From positions 1 to 36,798 of the forward strand of contig JBOFOQ010000024.1 in assembly GCA_051659505.1 (NCBI GenBank): a DNA stretch of 36,798 nucleotides. The letters are read 5' to 3'. The position numbers and the translations under genes were made by a program. The first letter of the stretch is position 1; every line of letters begins with the position of its first letter. This document shows positions 8,589 through 17,710 of this stretch, piece after piece. The stretch is from JAGNZR01 sp051659505. Lineage in GTDB: Bacteria; Fusobacteriota; Fusobacteriia; Fusobacteriales; Fusobacteriaceae. The notes beneath the pieces are model-generated. The model saw nothing but the letters and a program-made list of their open reading frames with translations, ran no database searches and was not told the origin of the DNA.

Positions 8589-9557
8589 ATGAAAATAATA
8601 GATGATATATTTAAGTATTCAGAAAAAATAGAAAAAGCATATGTTACCATTGGAAACTTTGATGGTGTACATTTAGGACATAAAAAATTAATTAGAGAGG
8701 CGGTCAAAGCAGCTAAAAAAAATAAGGGTGTTTCAGTAGTTTTTACTTTTTTAACTCACCCAAAAGAAGTAATTAGTTCATTAAATGCTCCTAAATTAAT
8801 TAACACAATAGAAGAAAAAATTTATCTCCTAAAAAAATTGGGCGTTGATTATGTTATTTTTCAACCTTTCACTAAGGAGTTTTTATCTCTTTCAGGAGAG
8901 GAATTTGTAAAAACAATACTGCATGAACATATAGATTCAAAAGAAGTGTTTGTAGGATTTAATTTTGGTTTTGGTAAGAATAGAGCCTATAATGTAAATG
9001 ATTTAAGAGAATTTTGTCTAAAATACAATATGAAAGTTAAAGAGATGAAACCTGTAACAATTGGTGGAAAAGTTATTAGCTCTACACTTATAAGAAATAC
9101 TATTTTAAATGGTGATTTGCAGAAAATTAACTGCTATTTAGGAGAAGCATATTTAATTGTAGGGGAAGTTATTCACGGTAAAAAATTAGGGCAAACAATG
9201 GGATTTCCTACTGCTAACTTAGAAAGAACAGATAAAGCACATCTTCCCTATGGAATTTATGGGGGATTAATAAATATAGAAGGGTATAAAAAAGAGTTTG
9301 ATGCTGTTATAAACATAGGAAGAAATCCCACATTAAAACCAGGAGAGAAGTCTATTGAAGTTCATATATTAAATTTTCAAGATGATATATACGGTAAGAA
9401 AATATATGTTCAAATTATTAAACATATTAGAGCAGAAGTAAAATTTGCAAATATTGAAGAACTAAAAGTTAAGATAGGACAAGATGTCTTCTATTGGCGA
9501 CAATATTTAAAAAATATAAAAAATGGAGTTGATTATGGAGATAATTCTCAATCTTGA
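8589..9557 (+). CDS. ribF: Bifunctional riboflavin kinase / FAD synthetase
   Basis: 322 residues. The N-terminal FMN adenylyltransferase domain (about 1-185) carries VTIGNFDGVHLGHKKLI (nucleotidyltransferase HxGH-type motif) and SSTLIRNTI. The C-terminal flavokinase domain (about 190-310) carries GEVIHGKKLGQTMGFPTANLE, the ATP/flavin-binding signature. It turns riboflavin into FMN and then FAD. The ATG follows AGGA closely. Its 3' end overlaps scpA by 23 bases, suggesting translational coupling. Confidence 0.95.
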   Translation: MKIIDDIFKYSEKIEKAYVTIGNFDGVHLGHKKLIREAVKAAKKNKGVSVVFTFLTHPKEVISSLNAPKLINTIEEKIYLLKKLGVDYVIFQPFTKEFLSLSGEEFVKTILHEHIDSKEVFVGFNFGFGKNRAYNVNDLREFCLKYNMKVKEMKPVTIGGKVISSTLIRNTILNGDLQKINCYLGEAYLIVGEVIHGKKLGQTMGFPTANLERTDKAHLPYGIYGGLINIEGYKKEFDAVINIGRNPTLKPGEKSIEVHILNFQDDIYGKKIYVQIIKHIRAEVKFANIEELKVKIGQDVFYWRQYLKNIKNGVDYGDNSQS

Positions 9558-10221
9558 AAACTTTCAAGGACCATTAGATTTACTTCTACATTTGGTAGAT
9601 AAGAAAAAAATTAAGTTGTCTGATATAAGTATAATAAATTTAATAGATGACTATATTGAAATTATTGAAAAAATGAAAAATAATAATCTAACTTTAAAAG
9701 TTGAATTTATTTTAATTGCTTCAGAACTTTTAGAACTAAAGGCATTAGATCTTATAAAATCAGAACAAAAAAATGATAAAGAACAAGACCTTAAAAGAAG
9801 ACTAGAGGAATATAAAATAATAAAGGAACTTTCCATTGAAATTTCAAAGTTAGAAAATCACTATAATGTTTCCTACTCAAAAACAGAAGGAAAAAAAATC
9901 ATAAAAAAATCATCTAAGGAATATATATTGAAAGATTTGAAGCAGATGGATTTATTTATTCATTATCAAAAATATTTAGATGTAAAAGAAAATGAATTTT
10001 TAGAACTTAATCTTGAAAAAAATTACTCAATGGAAGATGAATTTGAAAAAATTTATTTATTTATTGTGGAAAAAACAAGAAGTATTGAAGAGATATTTCA
10101 AAGAGCACACACTAAATTACATCTAATATATCTATTTCTATCTATATTAGAATTATATAAGGAAGGTATGATAGAGATAAATGAAAATATTATCTCTAAA
10201 AAGGGGGTAGTAGATGTTTAA
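9535..10221 (+). CDS. scpA: Segregation and condensation protein A (kleisin)
   Basis: 228 residues. I chose ATG 9535 over ATG 9523 because GGAG sits six bases before it and the resulting N-terminus (EIILNLENFQGPLDLLLHLV) fits the family's FEGPLDLLLHLI start. ScpA is the kleisin that bridges SMC heads in the bacterial condensin. Signature: FQGPLDLLLHL near 9-19 and KVEFILIASELLELKALDLI in the middle. The C-terminal winged-helix part ends near 220. It is slightly shorter than typical ScpA (about 250). The usual partner gene scpB is not adjacent. Its end overlaps murJ by 8 bases. Confidence 0.92.
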   Translation: MEIILNLENFQGPLDLLLHLVDKKKIKLSDISIINLIDDYIEIIEKMKNNNLTLKVEFILIASELLELKALDLIKSEQKNDKEQDLKRRLEEYKIIKELSIEISKLENHYNVSYSKTEGKKIIKKSSKEYILKDLKQMDLFIHYQKYLDVKENEFLELNLEKNYSMEDEFEKIYLFIVEKTRSIEEIFQRAHTKLHLIYLFLSILELYKEGMIEINENIISKKGVVDV

Positions 10222-11674
10222 AAGTGGAATAGGAATGATGATAGTAATATTATTAAGTCGTATTCTAGGACTTTTTAGATCTATTGTAATAGCATATTAT
10301 TTTGGAGCAAGTCATTTTACAGATGCTTATTACAGTGCATTTAAAATTAGTAATTTTTTTAGACAACTATTAGGAGAAGGTGCTTTAGGTAATTCTTTTA
10401 TACCTTTATATAACGATAAAATAGTAGAAAATGGTGAAGAGTCTGGAAAAGAGTATATATTCTCAATATTAAATTTAGTTCTTATTTTTAGTTCAATTGT
10501 AACTTTGCTTACTATTTTATTCTCTAGCCAAATTATTAGCTTCACAGTTAGAGGATTTCCTCTTGAAACTAAAGAAATTGCAACAAAATTACTTAGAATA
10601 ATGTCTTCTTACTTTATTTTTATTAGTATTTCAGGAATGATATGTGCCATTCTTAATAACTTTAAGCAGTTTTTAATCCCAGCCAGTACTGGAATTTTTT
10701 TCAATCTAGCAATTATTGGCTCATCTGCAATTGCAGGGAAAAATTATGGAATAGATATACTGGGATACGGAGTTGTTTTTGGAGGCTTTTTACAACTATT
10801 AGTGGTTCTTCCACCTTTCTTTAAAATTATAAAAAGTTATAGTTTTAAAATAAATTGGAAAGACCCTTATTTATTAAAAATTGCAATAATGATAGGTCCT
10901 ATGCTAATTGGTATAGTGGCTAGACAAGTTAATACAGTTGTAGACCAGTTTTTTGCATCTTATTTGCAAGTAGGAGGGGTTAGTGCTCTAGAAAATGCTA
11001 CTAGAATTTATAACCTTCCCATAGGAGTTTTTGGAATATCACTATCTACAGTAATTTTTCCAGTTTTGTCTAGGGCTATATCTAATAAAAAATTTGAAGT
11101 TGTTAGAGAAAATTATTCAAAAGGGCTAAATATTTTGTTGTTTTTAGTAATTCCCTCTATGGCAATTTTTACATTTTATGCAGAGGATATAATAAGGCTC
11201 ACTCTCTCTTATGGAAAATTTTCAGAAGAGGCAGTAAAAATCACTTCTCAATCTTTATTTTATTACTCAATTGGACTTTATTTTTATACAGCTATTCACT
11301 TAGTAACAAAAGGATTTTATGGGATGAAAGATAGCAGAACTCCTGTGAAGTTTTCTGTGATTTCAATTATATTAAATATAGTTTTAAACTATTTATTAAT
11401 AGATAAAATGCAATATAAAGGGTTAGCCTTAGCTACTTCTATATCTTCAGGAGTAAATTTCTTTTGTTTAATATATTGTTTTAATAGATACCATATAAAA
11501 TTAAATTTTAAAAAAGTTATTATCTTTTTTAGCAAAACATTAATAGCGACACTAGTGTCTATTTTAGCAAGTTATCAAATAGAAAATATTATTGGGAAAT
11601 TATTAGTATTTTCAATAGTTTATATATTATGCTGGTTTTATTCTATATACAAAAAAAGAATGGAAGTGTTCTAA
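10214..11674 (+). CDS. murJ: Lipid II flippase MurJ
   Basis: 486 residues, a polytopic membrane protein of the MOP/MviN family with about 14 predicted helices. The N-terminus has the family signature SRILGLFRSIVIAYYFG followed by DAYYSAFKISNFFRQLLGEGALGNSFIPLY. It moves lipid-linked peptidoglycan precursor across the inner membrane. The ATG lies inside the end of scpA, and the last base of its TAA stop is the first base of the next gene's ATG, so scpA-murJ-methyltransferase look translationally coupled. Confidence 0.94.
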   Translation: MFKSGIGMMIVILLSRILGLFRSIVIAYYFGASHFTDAYYSAFKISNFFRQLLGEGALGNSFIPLYNDKIVENGEESGKEYIFSILNLVLIFSSIVTLLTILFSSQIISFTVRGFPLETKEIATKLLRIMSSYFIFISISGMICAILNNFKQFLIPASTGIFFNLAIIGSSAIAGKNYGIDILGYGVVFGGFLQLLVVLPPFFKIIKSYSFKINWKDPYLLKIAIMIGPMLIGIVARQVNTVVDQFFASYLQVGGVSALENATRIYNLPIGVFGISLSTVIFPVLSRAISNKKFEVVRENYSKGLNILLFLVIPSMAIFTFYAEDIIRLTLSYGKFSEEAVKITSQSLFYYSIGLYFYTAIHLVTKGFYGMKDSRTPVKFSVISIILNIVLNYLLIDKMQYKGLALATSISSGVNFFCLIYCFNRYHIKLNFKKVIIFFSKTLIATLVSILASYQIENIIGKLLVFSIVYILCWFYSIYKKRMEVF

Positions 11675-13242
11675 TGAGAATAAAAGTAGAGAAAAATAGA
11701 AAAGGTATTAATAAAAATAATGTTTGCATATATACCCCAGAAGCTATTTCTGAACTTATGGTAAATTTAGCCCTAGAAAAATATTTTGAAAAGGGGATAA
11801 GTAAAAAAAAACTAGAATCTTTAAAAGTAGCTGATTTATCTTGTGGTGAAGGTTCTTTTCTTTTAATTTTATTAGATAAACTTTTAAATAAATCAGTGGA
11901 GCTATATGGAATAGCAAGATATAATGAGAATTGGGTAACTGGTTATGATATAGATGAGTATGCTCTTTCAATACTAAGGGATAAGGCTAGAATAATTTTA
12001 GAAAAACATGGTATATTATTTGAAACTTGTAATTTAAATTTATATTTAAGTGATTCTTTATTGTTAAAAAAAATAGAAATTTATGATATAATATTTGGAA
12101 ATCCACCTTATCTAGGTGAAAAAAATAATAAAGAGAAATTTAGAGAAATAAAAGAAACTGAGTTTGGAAAAAAATATTATGAAGCTAAAATGGACTATTT
12201 ATATTTTTTTATAGAAAAAGGTATTGAGTTATTAAAAGAAGGTGGTATACTAAGTTATTTAACAACAAATTATTGGTTTATGGCAGATTCAGCAATAAAA
12301 CTTAGAAAATTAGTTAAAGATGAAGGGCATCTAATAAGAATAGATAATATGAATTGTTCTGTATTTAAAGATGCGCCAGGACAACATAATGCAATTTTTA
12401 TGTGGGAAAAGACAAAAATTAAAAATAATTTGAAAACTGAAGTTAATCAAGATAGCAAAAATTTTTTTATTCCTTTAGATTATCTTTATGATAGATTTGG
12501 AAAGATATCTCTAGCTTCTAAAGAGGAACGAATGTTTAGAGAAACAATTTTGGAGAAAAAAACTCATGATTTAAGCGAATTATTTCATATTAATCAAGGA
12601 ATAGTAACAGGTTGTGACAAAGCTTTTATAACTTTAGAATTAAATGAAAAGCTTAGAGAATATTCTTATCCTCTATATAAAAATAAAGATATAAATAAAT
12701 ATAGTGTAAATGAAAAAAATGATTTTTGGATTATTTATCCTGATAAAACAGATGTTTTTTTTAATAAAGCAAAAAAATACTTACTACCTTTTAAAGAACA
12801 ACTAGAGAATAAAAGAGATGTTAAAAGCGGTGAAAAATTTTGGTGGGAACTTCAGTGGCCACGAAAAAAAACTGTATTTCAAGGACCTAAAATAGTTGTT
12901 AGACAAAGATGTAAAACTAATGTATTTGGATATACAGAAAAAGATTTTTATGGAAGTGCAGATATATATTATTTATCACTGAAAAATGAAGATATAGATA
13001 TATTTTATCTTTTAGCTTATTTAAATTCAGAAAGTTTTTTAAAATGGTATAGGTATAACGGAAAATACAAAGGTGGAAACTTCGAATTTTATTCTACACC
13101 TCTAAAAACAGTTCCTGTTATTTATCCGACAAGAGAAGATGAAGTAGCATATATAGCGAAATTATCCAAACTGCAAATAGAAAATTTTTCTGAAAAAATA
13201 CAAAAAGAAATAGATTTTTACTTTAATAAAATATATAGATAA
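11674..13242 (+). CDS. Orphan N6-adenine DNA methyltransferase (Eco57I/TaqI-like)
   Basis: 522 residues from ATG 11674, which overlaps the murJ stop by one base and follows GGAAG. SAM-binding motif I reads ADLSCGEGSF at 53-62, and the catalytic gamma-class motif IV reads NPPY at 143-146, the signature of N6-adenine methyltransferases; YTP near 20-22 fits motif X. The C-terminal half resembles a TaqI-type specificity domain (FHINQGIVTGCDKAFI near 305). There is no nuclease domain and no restriction gene next to it. Being the last gene of a coupled housekeeping operon suggests a fixed regulatory or maintenance methylase, as with C. difficile CamA, rather than a mobile restriction system. The recognition site cannot be read from sequence. 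Confidence 0.87.
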   Translation: MRIKVEKNRKGINKNNVCIYTPEAISELMVNLALEKYFEKGISKKKLESLKVADLSCGEGSFLLILLDKLLNKSVELYGIARYNENWVTGYDIDEYALSILRDKARIILEKHGILFETCNLNLYLSDSLLLKKIEIYDIIFGNPPYLGEKNNKEKFREIKETEFGKKYYEAKMDYLYFFIEKGIELLKEGGILSYLTTNYWFMADSAIKLRKLVKDEGHLIRIDNMNCSVFKDAPGQHNAIFMWEKTKIKNNLKTEVNQDSKNFFIPLDYLYDRFGKISLASKEERMFRETILEKKTHDLSELFHINQGIVTGCDKAFITLELNEKLREYSYPLYKNKDINKYSVNEKNDFWIIYPDKTDVFFNKAKKYLLPFKEQLENKRDVKSGEKFWWELQWPRKKTVFQGPKIVVRQRCKTNVFGYTEKDFYGSADIYYLSLKNEDIDIFYLLAYLNSESFLKWYRYNGKYKGGNFEFYSTPLKTVPVIYPTREDEVAYIAKLSKLQIENFSEKIQKEIDFYFNKIYR

Positions 13243-13284
13243 ACTAATAAAGATTTTTATATTTTCATTATGCGAGGAGAGATT

Positions 13285-14349
13285 ATGAAAAAGGAAAAAA
13301 AGAGAACAAAAAAGTTAGGATTACCTCCGGGAACAGTTGTTTATACAGGGAATAAAACAGAAGAAAAAGTTTCAATAAATTACTATACTTATAATAATAT
13401 TAATGTGGAAAAATTTAAAATTGAAGATTTGGATACATTTGAAAAAATAAATCATGATAAAGACAAAACAAATTGGCTAAATATAGATGGTGTTCATGAT
13501 ATTGGTGTTGTAGAAAAAATAGGGGCTAAATATAATATAGATAATTTTATATTAGAAGATATTGTAAGTATAAATCAACGTCCAAAAGTAGAAGAAAGAG
13601 AAGATTATATATATATAGTTGTGAGAATGATGAGATATAATAAACAAGAGAAAAAAATAATCTCGGAACAACTATCTCTTATTTTATCTGAAGAGTACTT
13701 AATAACTTTTCAGGAAGAGAAAGGAGACGTTTTTGACCCTATTAGAAAAAGAATAGAGTCTGGTGGGAAAATATGTAAGAAAAACAATGACTATTTGGCC
13801 TATGCTATTTTAGATTCTGTTGTAGATAATTATTTTTTAGTTTTAGACTATATAGAACTAGAAATAGATGAGTTAGAAGAACGAATTATTCATACAGCTG
13901 TAAAAGCGGACTTAGAAAAAATAATAGCACTTAAACAAGAGTTTAATATTATTAAAAGAGCAATGCTACCTATTAGAGAAATAATGAAAAGACTCCAACA
14001 TGATAGAGGAATTGAAATCTTTAAAGATGATATGACAATGTGCCTAAATGATATTCAAGACCATGCTATTATAATTCATGATACTGTTGAAAATATGAGT
14101 AATAGAGTTACTAGTTTATTGGATATATATCATTCTACAGTAAATAGTACTATGAACGATATAATGAAACTTTTAACTATTGTATCTACAATATTTGTTC
14201 CCCTTACTTTTTTAGCGGGAATTTATGGAATGAATTTTGAGAATTTACCTGGGTTGTCTTGGAAAGATGGATATTATGCTCTTTTGCTAGTAATGGTAGT
14301 CTTAACTGTGTTTATGCTATATTTTTTTAGAAAGAAAAAATGGCTTTAA
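13285..14349 (+). CDS. corA: CorA-family magnesium/divalent cation channel
   Basis: 354 residues from ATG 13285, chosen because CGAGGAGAG lies just before it; the in-frame ATG at 13270 contains that ribosome site and is unlikely. A soluble N-terminal domain of about 290 residues is followed by two membrane helices. The pore signature GMN is at 315-317 in YGMNFENLPG, with helix 1 ending there and helix 2 (ALLLVMVVLTVFMLYFF) followed by the basic tail RKKKWL. CorA is a homopentamer admitting Mg2+, sometimes Co2+ or Ni2+. It starts 42 bases after the methyltransferase, so it may be cotranscribed. Confidence 0.94.
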   Translation: MKKEKKRTKKLGLPPGTVVYTGNKTEEKVSINYYTYNNINVEKFKIEDLDTFEKINHDKDKTNWLNIDGVHDIGVVEKIGAKYNIDNFILEDIVSINQRPKVEEREDYIYIVVRMMRYNKQEKKIISEQLSLILSEEYLITFQEEKGDVFDPIRKRIESGGKICKKNNDYLAYAILDSVVDNYFLVLDYIELEIDELEERIIHTAVKADLEKIIALKQEFNIIKRAMLPIREIMKRLQHDRGIEIFKDDMTMCLNDIQDHAIIIHDTVENMSNRVTSLLDIYHSTVNSTMNDIMKLLTIVSTIFVPLTFLAGIYGMNFENLPGLSWKDGYYALLLVMVVLTVFMLYFFRKKKWL

Positions 14350-14371
14350 TTTAGTTTTTATATTATATTTA

Positions 14372-14425
<54 letters not shown>

Positions 14426-14437
14426 GGGGGGTTGAAT

Positions 14438-15127
14438 ATGTTTTTTAATTTTTTTAAAAAAAAAAATATTGATGAAAAGATGGAACTAAAAATAATTTCA
14501 TTGAAAGAAAAACTTTTATTAAAAACTGAGGAATTAGAAAGTTTTTCTAAAGAACAAAAAAAATTAGAGTTAGAGTTATCGGAAGAAAGAAGAAGTCAGA
14601 AAATAAGTCAAAAACAAACTGAAATTTTTGAGAAAAATTTGAGAGAGTTAAAAAAAGAAAATGAAATTTTAAAAGAAAGAAGTACTGATAAATGTGTTTT
14701 TTCACAATCTAAAATAAAATATAAAGTTCCAATAGAAAGATTTTATCATAGTAGCAAATATGAAGAAATAATTATTGAAATAAAAAAATTAAATATTCTT
14801 TATATAGACAATCTAAAAATTGAAGATTTTGATATTTTAGATAATAAAATTAAAAATTTTGAAGAAGCTAAAAAATTATTTCTATCTTATAAAGAGGGAA
14901 AAGAAGAGTTTGAAATAAAACTAATTTCTATTAAAGGTGAAAGAATTAATAAAGTATACAGTAGATTTAGAAAATTCAATAGTTATTTAGCAGATAATTT
15001 TTTAGAATTCATGGATGATATTGAACATGTTGATTTTTATGAGCTTTTAGATGACTCCTTTAAAGAAGAGCAGATAAAAGAATTAATTGAAAAGAAAGAG
15101 AATTATTTTAATGAATTTTTAATTTAA
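14438..15127 (+). CDS. Coiled-coil protein of unknown function
   Basis: 229 residues from ATG 14438, six bases after GGGGGG; a TTG at 14432 would abut the ribosome site. Residues about 10-85 are a strong coiled coil rich in Glu, Lys and Leu. The remainder is charged and alpha-helical, with KVYSRFRKFNSYLADNFLEFMDDIEHVDFYELLDDSF near the end written here as two blocks: RFRKFNSYLADNF, then DDIEHVDFYELLDD. No signal peptide or membrane segment. I do not recognise a family. It lies between corA and coaBC, with the ATT microsatellite as its leader, so expression could vary between cells. Confidence 0.7.
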   Translation: MFFNFFKKKNIDEKMELKIISLKEKLLLKTEELESFSKEQKKLELELSEERRSQKISQKQTEIFEKNLRELKKENEILKERSTDKCVFSQSKIKYKVPIERFYHSSKYEEIIIEIKKLNILYIDNLKIEDFDILDNKIKNFEEAKKLFLSYKEGKEEFEIKLISIKGERINKVYSRFRKFNSYLADNFLEFMDDIEHVDFYELLDDSFKEEQIKELIEKKENYFNEFLI

Positions 15128-15177
15128 GATAATTTAATGGATTTTCAACATTTTTAACAATGAATTAAGGAGTAAAA

Positions 15178-16359
15178 ATGAAAAAAAAAATTCTTTTAGG
15201 AGTAACCGGGGGAATAGCAGCTTATAAATCAGCTAATATAATATCTCAATTAAAAAAAAAAGGTTATAATGTCAAAGTTATTATGACTAAAAACGCAACA
15301 GAAATAATAACTCCTTTAACTTTAGAAACTCTTTCAAGAAACAAAGTTTATGTGGATATGTGGGATAAAAATAGAGCTTTTGAAGTTGAACATATAGAAT
15401 TAGCAACATGGGCAGATATTATTTTAATAGCTCCAGCTACATACAATATAGTAGGAAAAGTTGCAAGTGGTATATGTGATGATATGTTAACAACTGTTAT
15501 CGCTGCTACACAAAAGAAAGTTTATTTTGCCCTTGCAATGAACTGTGGAATGTATACAAATCCTATTTTAGAAAGAAACATAACAGAACTAAAAAAATAT
15601 GGTTATAAATTCATAGAAGCAGATGAAGGTTTTTTAGCATGTAATGTAAGTGCTAAGGGACGATTAAAAAAAGAAGAGGATATAATTGAGATAATCGAAG
15701 AAGCTCTTTTAGAAAGACCTCAAATATTAAAAGGGAAAAAAATTTTAATTACAGCTAGTAGAACAGAAGAACCACTTGATCCTATAAGATATATGTCTAA
15801 CCTATCCAGTGGTAAAATGGGCTATAGTTTAGCTAGTGCTTGTGCTAAGTTAGGTGGAGAGGTTACTCTTATTACTGGTCCTTCTAGTCTTTCACTTCCA
15901 ATAAATATGAAAAAAGTAATAAAAATAAGAACTGCTCTTGATATGTATACTGCTACTCTAAATGAGTTTACTGAAACAGATATAGCAATAGCATGTGCAG
16001 CAGTTGCAGACTATAGACCTCAATTTTATTCAAATGAAAAAATAAAGAAAAAAAATGATGACTTAATTATTACATTAGAAAGAAACCCAGATATACTTTT
16101 TGCAATGGGAGAACAGAAAAAAAATCAGATTTTAATTGGCTTTGCTGCAGAAACAGAAAATATTAAGGAAAATGCATTGGGGAAATTAAAGAGAAAAAAT
16201 TTAGATGCAATTGTAGCAAACCATGCTTCTGCAATGCAAAACAATTTAAATAGTATTAATATTTTAACGAAAAATGGTGAAGAGTTTTTAATTGAAAATA
16301 AAGAAAAAGAAGAATTAGCTTTTGATATTTTAAATAAAATTTTTAATAATATAAAATAA
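15178..16359 (+). CDS. coaBC: Phosphopantothenoylcysteine decarboxylase / phosphopantothenate-cysteine ligase
   Basis: 393 residues. The N-terminal CoaC flavoprotein domain (about 1-180) starts with LLGVTGGIAAYKSAN and has the active-site His in VEHIELATWAD, the AMNCGMYTNP substrate motif and the Cys of GFLACNVSAKGRL. The C-terminal CoaB ligase domain (about 185-393) has ILITASRTEEPLDPIRYMSN, SSGKMGYSLA and AAVADYRP. It performs two successive steps of coenzyme A synthesis from phosphopantothenate and cysteine. Start follows AAGGAG. Confidence 0.95.
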   Translation: MKKKILLGVTGGIAAYKSANIISQLKKKGYNVKVIMTKNATEIITPLTLETLSRNKVYVDMWDKNRAFEVEHIELATWADIILIAPATYNIVGKVASGICDDMLTTVIAATQKKVYFALAMNCGMYTNPILERNITELKKYGYKFIEADEGFLACNVSAKGRLKKEEDIIEIIEEALLERPQILKGKKILITASRTEEPLDPIRYMSNLSSGKMGYSLASACAKLGGEVTLITGPSSLSLPINMKKVIKIRTALDMYTATLNEFTETDIAIACAAVADYRPQFYSNEKIKKKNDDLIITLERNPDILFAMGEQKKNQILIGFAAETENIKENALGKLKRKNLDAIVANHASAMQNNLNSINILTKNGEEFLIENKEKEELAFDILNKIFNNIK

Positions 16360-16386
16360 ACATCAAGAGAGATTGTTCCAATTATA

Positions 16387-16435
16387 TGTAAAAAAAGGAG
16401 GTTCCATTTTATTCAAAGGAACCTCCTTTTTTTAC
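16387..16435. terminator. Bidirectional intrinsic terminator between coaBC and the HAD phosphatase gene
   Basis: Perfect 18-19 bp stem: TGTAAAAAAAGGAGGTTCC pairs with GGAACCTCCTTTTTTTACA around a 12-base loop. A and T tracts sit in the stem base, so it serves both converging genes. Confidence 0.9.
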
Positions 16436-16452
16436 AATTTTTTTTTAATAGC

Positions 16453-17256
16453 TTATAAAAAAAGTTCTATTAACTTATGAGCCACTGCATCTTCATGGTT
16501 TGTTCCTATAATTTCGTTATCAGGTAAAGCTTCTTTAAGACTTGGATTATGATTACCCATTAGGAAACCTTTATCAACAACTCCAAGCATTTCAACGTCA
16601 TTCATACCGTCACCAAAAGCAATTGCCTCACTTAAAGCTATCCCTTCAAGACCCAACATTTTTTTTATAGCTTCTCCTTTAGAAACACCTTTACACATTA
16701 CCTCTAAACAGTCTTTCATAGAAAGAGTTATTGCAACATGGTTACCCATTTTTTTTTCTATCTCTTTATTTAATATGGCAATTTTCTCTTCAGTAGGACC
16801 CATAAAGAAAAATTTAATGCTTTCTTTATTTCTTAATGCATCAAAAGAAGGTATCACAGTTTGCATAAATCCAGAATCTCTATGAAAAGCTTTAGCTTGG
16901 GGAAGAGGTTTTTCAGAAATCCAAGAATCTCCCATATAGATATTTTTGTGTATTTCATCATCTATATCTAAATTTATTAATTCTGTTGTTACATTTTTAG
17001 GTATGTTAATAGAAAAAATTTCTTCATTATTTTCATTGTGTACTCTGGCACCATTGGAAGATATTAAAAATGAGTTTAAATTTAATATATTTTTGAACTC
17101 CAATGCATCCATGTGGTGTCTCCCAGTTGCTATGTAAAATTTAATCCCTTTTTCTACAACTTTTTTTATAGTTTCCTTTGTGAATTCAGAAATAGTATGG
17201 TTGTTATTTAAAAGTGTTCCATCTAAATCACAAATTATTGCTTTATATTTTTTCAT
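16453..17256 (-). CDS. Cof-type HAD-IIB family phosphatase
   Basis: 267 residues. HAD motif I is ICDLDGTLL at 9-17 (nucleophile Asp 11, acid Asp 13), motif II is ISSNGA near 86-91, motif III uses KGEAIKKML near 193-201, and motif IV is AFGDGMNDVEML near 217-228. The large C2 cap between motifs II and III marks the Cof/YidA/SupH subgroup, which removes phosphate from sugar phosphates, pyridoxal phosphate or flavin mononucleotide. The exact substrate cannot be told from sequence. Start follows GGAGGAAAT. Convergent with coaBC. Confidence 0.9.
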   Translation of the reverse strand: MKKYKAIICDLDGTLLNNNHTISEFTKETIKKVVEKGIKFYIATGRHHMDALEFKNILNLNSFLISSNGARVHNENNEEIFSINIPKNVTTELINLDIDDEIHKNIYMGDSWISEKPLPQAKAFHRDSGFMQTVIPSFDALRNKESIKFFFMGPTEEKIAILNKEIEKKMGNHVAITLSMKDCLEVMCKGVSKGEAIKKMLGLEGIALSEAIAFGDGMNDVEMLGVVDKGFLMGNHNPSLKEALPDNEIIGTNHEDAVAHKLIELFL

Positions 17257-17344
17257 ATTTCCTCCGCTTTTAAGTTAGTATATATAATTAATATTTCTTA
17301 TTATAGTATATCAAAAAAAAGATAGAATTAAAAGAAAAAAATAA

Positions 17345-17373
17345 TTGACATTAATTTGTGATTATGGTATCAT
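17345..17373 (+). promoter_or_regulatory. Strong promoter for the tRNA pair
   Basis: Consensus TTGACA (17345-17350), a 17-bp spacer and TATCAT (17368-17373), 18 bases before the first tRNA. Confidence 0.75.
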
Positions 17374-17391
17374 TAATCTTGTCTAATAAGA

Positions 17392-17468
17392 CGGAATATA
17401 GCGCAGTCCGGTAGCGCACTTGCCTTGGGAGCAAGGGGCCGCAAGTTCGAATCTTGCTATTCCGACCA
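17392..17468 (+). tRNA. tRNA-Pro (anticodon TGG)
   Basis: 77 bases including an encoded CCA. Acceptor arms CGGAATA and TATTCCG pair perfectly. The anticodon stem CTTGC/GCAAG encloses the loop CTTGGGA with anticodon TGG. The T arm has GTTCGAATC. Discriminator base A. Seven bases separate it from tRNA-Gln. Confidence 0.97.
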
Positions 17469-17475
17469 TTTATTT

Positions 17476-17550
17476 TGGGCTGTCGCCAAGCGGTAAGGCA
17501 TCAGACTTTGACTCTGACATGCGTTGGTTCGAATCCAGCCAGCCCAACCA
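17476..17550 (+). tRNA. tRNA-Gln (anticodon TTG)
   Basis: 75 bases including CCA. Acceptor arms TGGGCTG and CAGCCCA pair perfectly, the anticodon stem TCAGA/TCTGA encloses CTTTGAC with anticodon TTG, and the T loop has TTCGAAT. Cotranscribed with tRNA-Pro. Confidence 0.97.
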
Positions 17551-17565
17551 AAATAAATATACACT

Positions 17566-17593
17566 AGGGAATCTTAATGGTTCTCTTTTTTTT
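17566..17593 (+). terminator. Intrinsic terminator of the tRNA pair
   Basis: Eight-pair stem AGGGAATC/GGTTCTCT (two G-U pairs) with loop TTAAT, followed by at least seven T. Confidence 0.65.
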
Positions 17594-17672
17594 ATTACTA
17601 TAATGTGATATAATTTTATATATTTAAAAATTTTTAAAATCATAATTAAAATATGATTAAAATATAATTTTT

Positions 17673-17710
17673 GGAGGTGAAAACCGTTATTGAAGTAATA
17701 ACGGTGTATT
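17673..17710 (+). promoter_or_regulatory. Shine-Dalgarno separated from the start codon by a perfect hairpin
   Basis: A full GGAGGTGA (17673-17680) lies 30 bases before ATG 17711, too far for normal initiation. A perfect hairpin, ACCGTTATT/AATAACGGT with loop GAAGT (17683-17705), fills the gap. With the hairpin folded, the spacing becomes 7 bases (2 before, 5 after), which is ideal. No other ATG, GTG or TTG in this frame lies between the in-frame TAA codons at about 17696-17701 and 17711. Confidence 0.65.

Noticed and set aside
10222..10300. Search for scpB after scpA
   Set aside because: murJ overlaps the scpA end directly; no ScpB-like frame occurs in the window.
17420..17608. 62-codon frame across the tRNA genes
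   Set aside because: It is made of tRNA-Pro and tRNA-Gln sequence.
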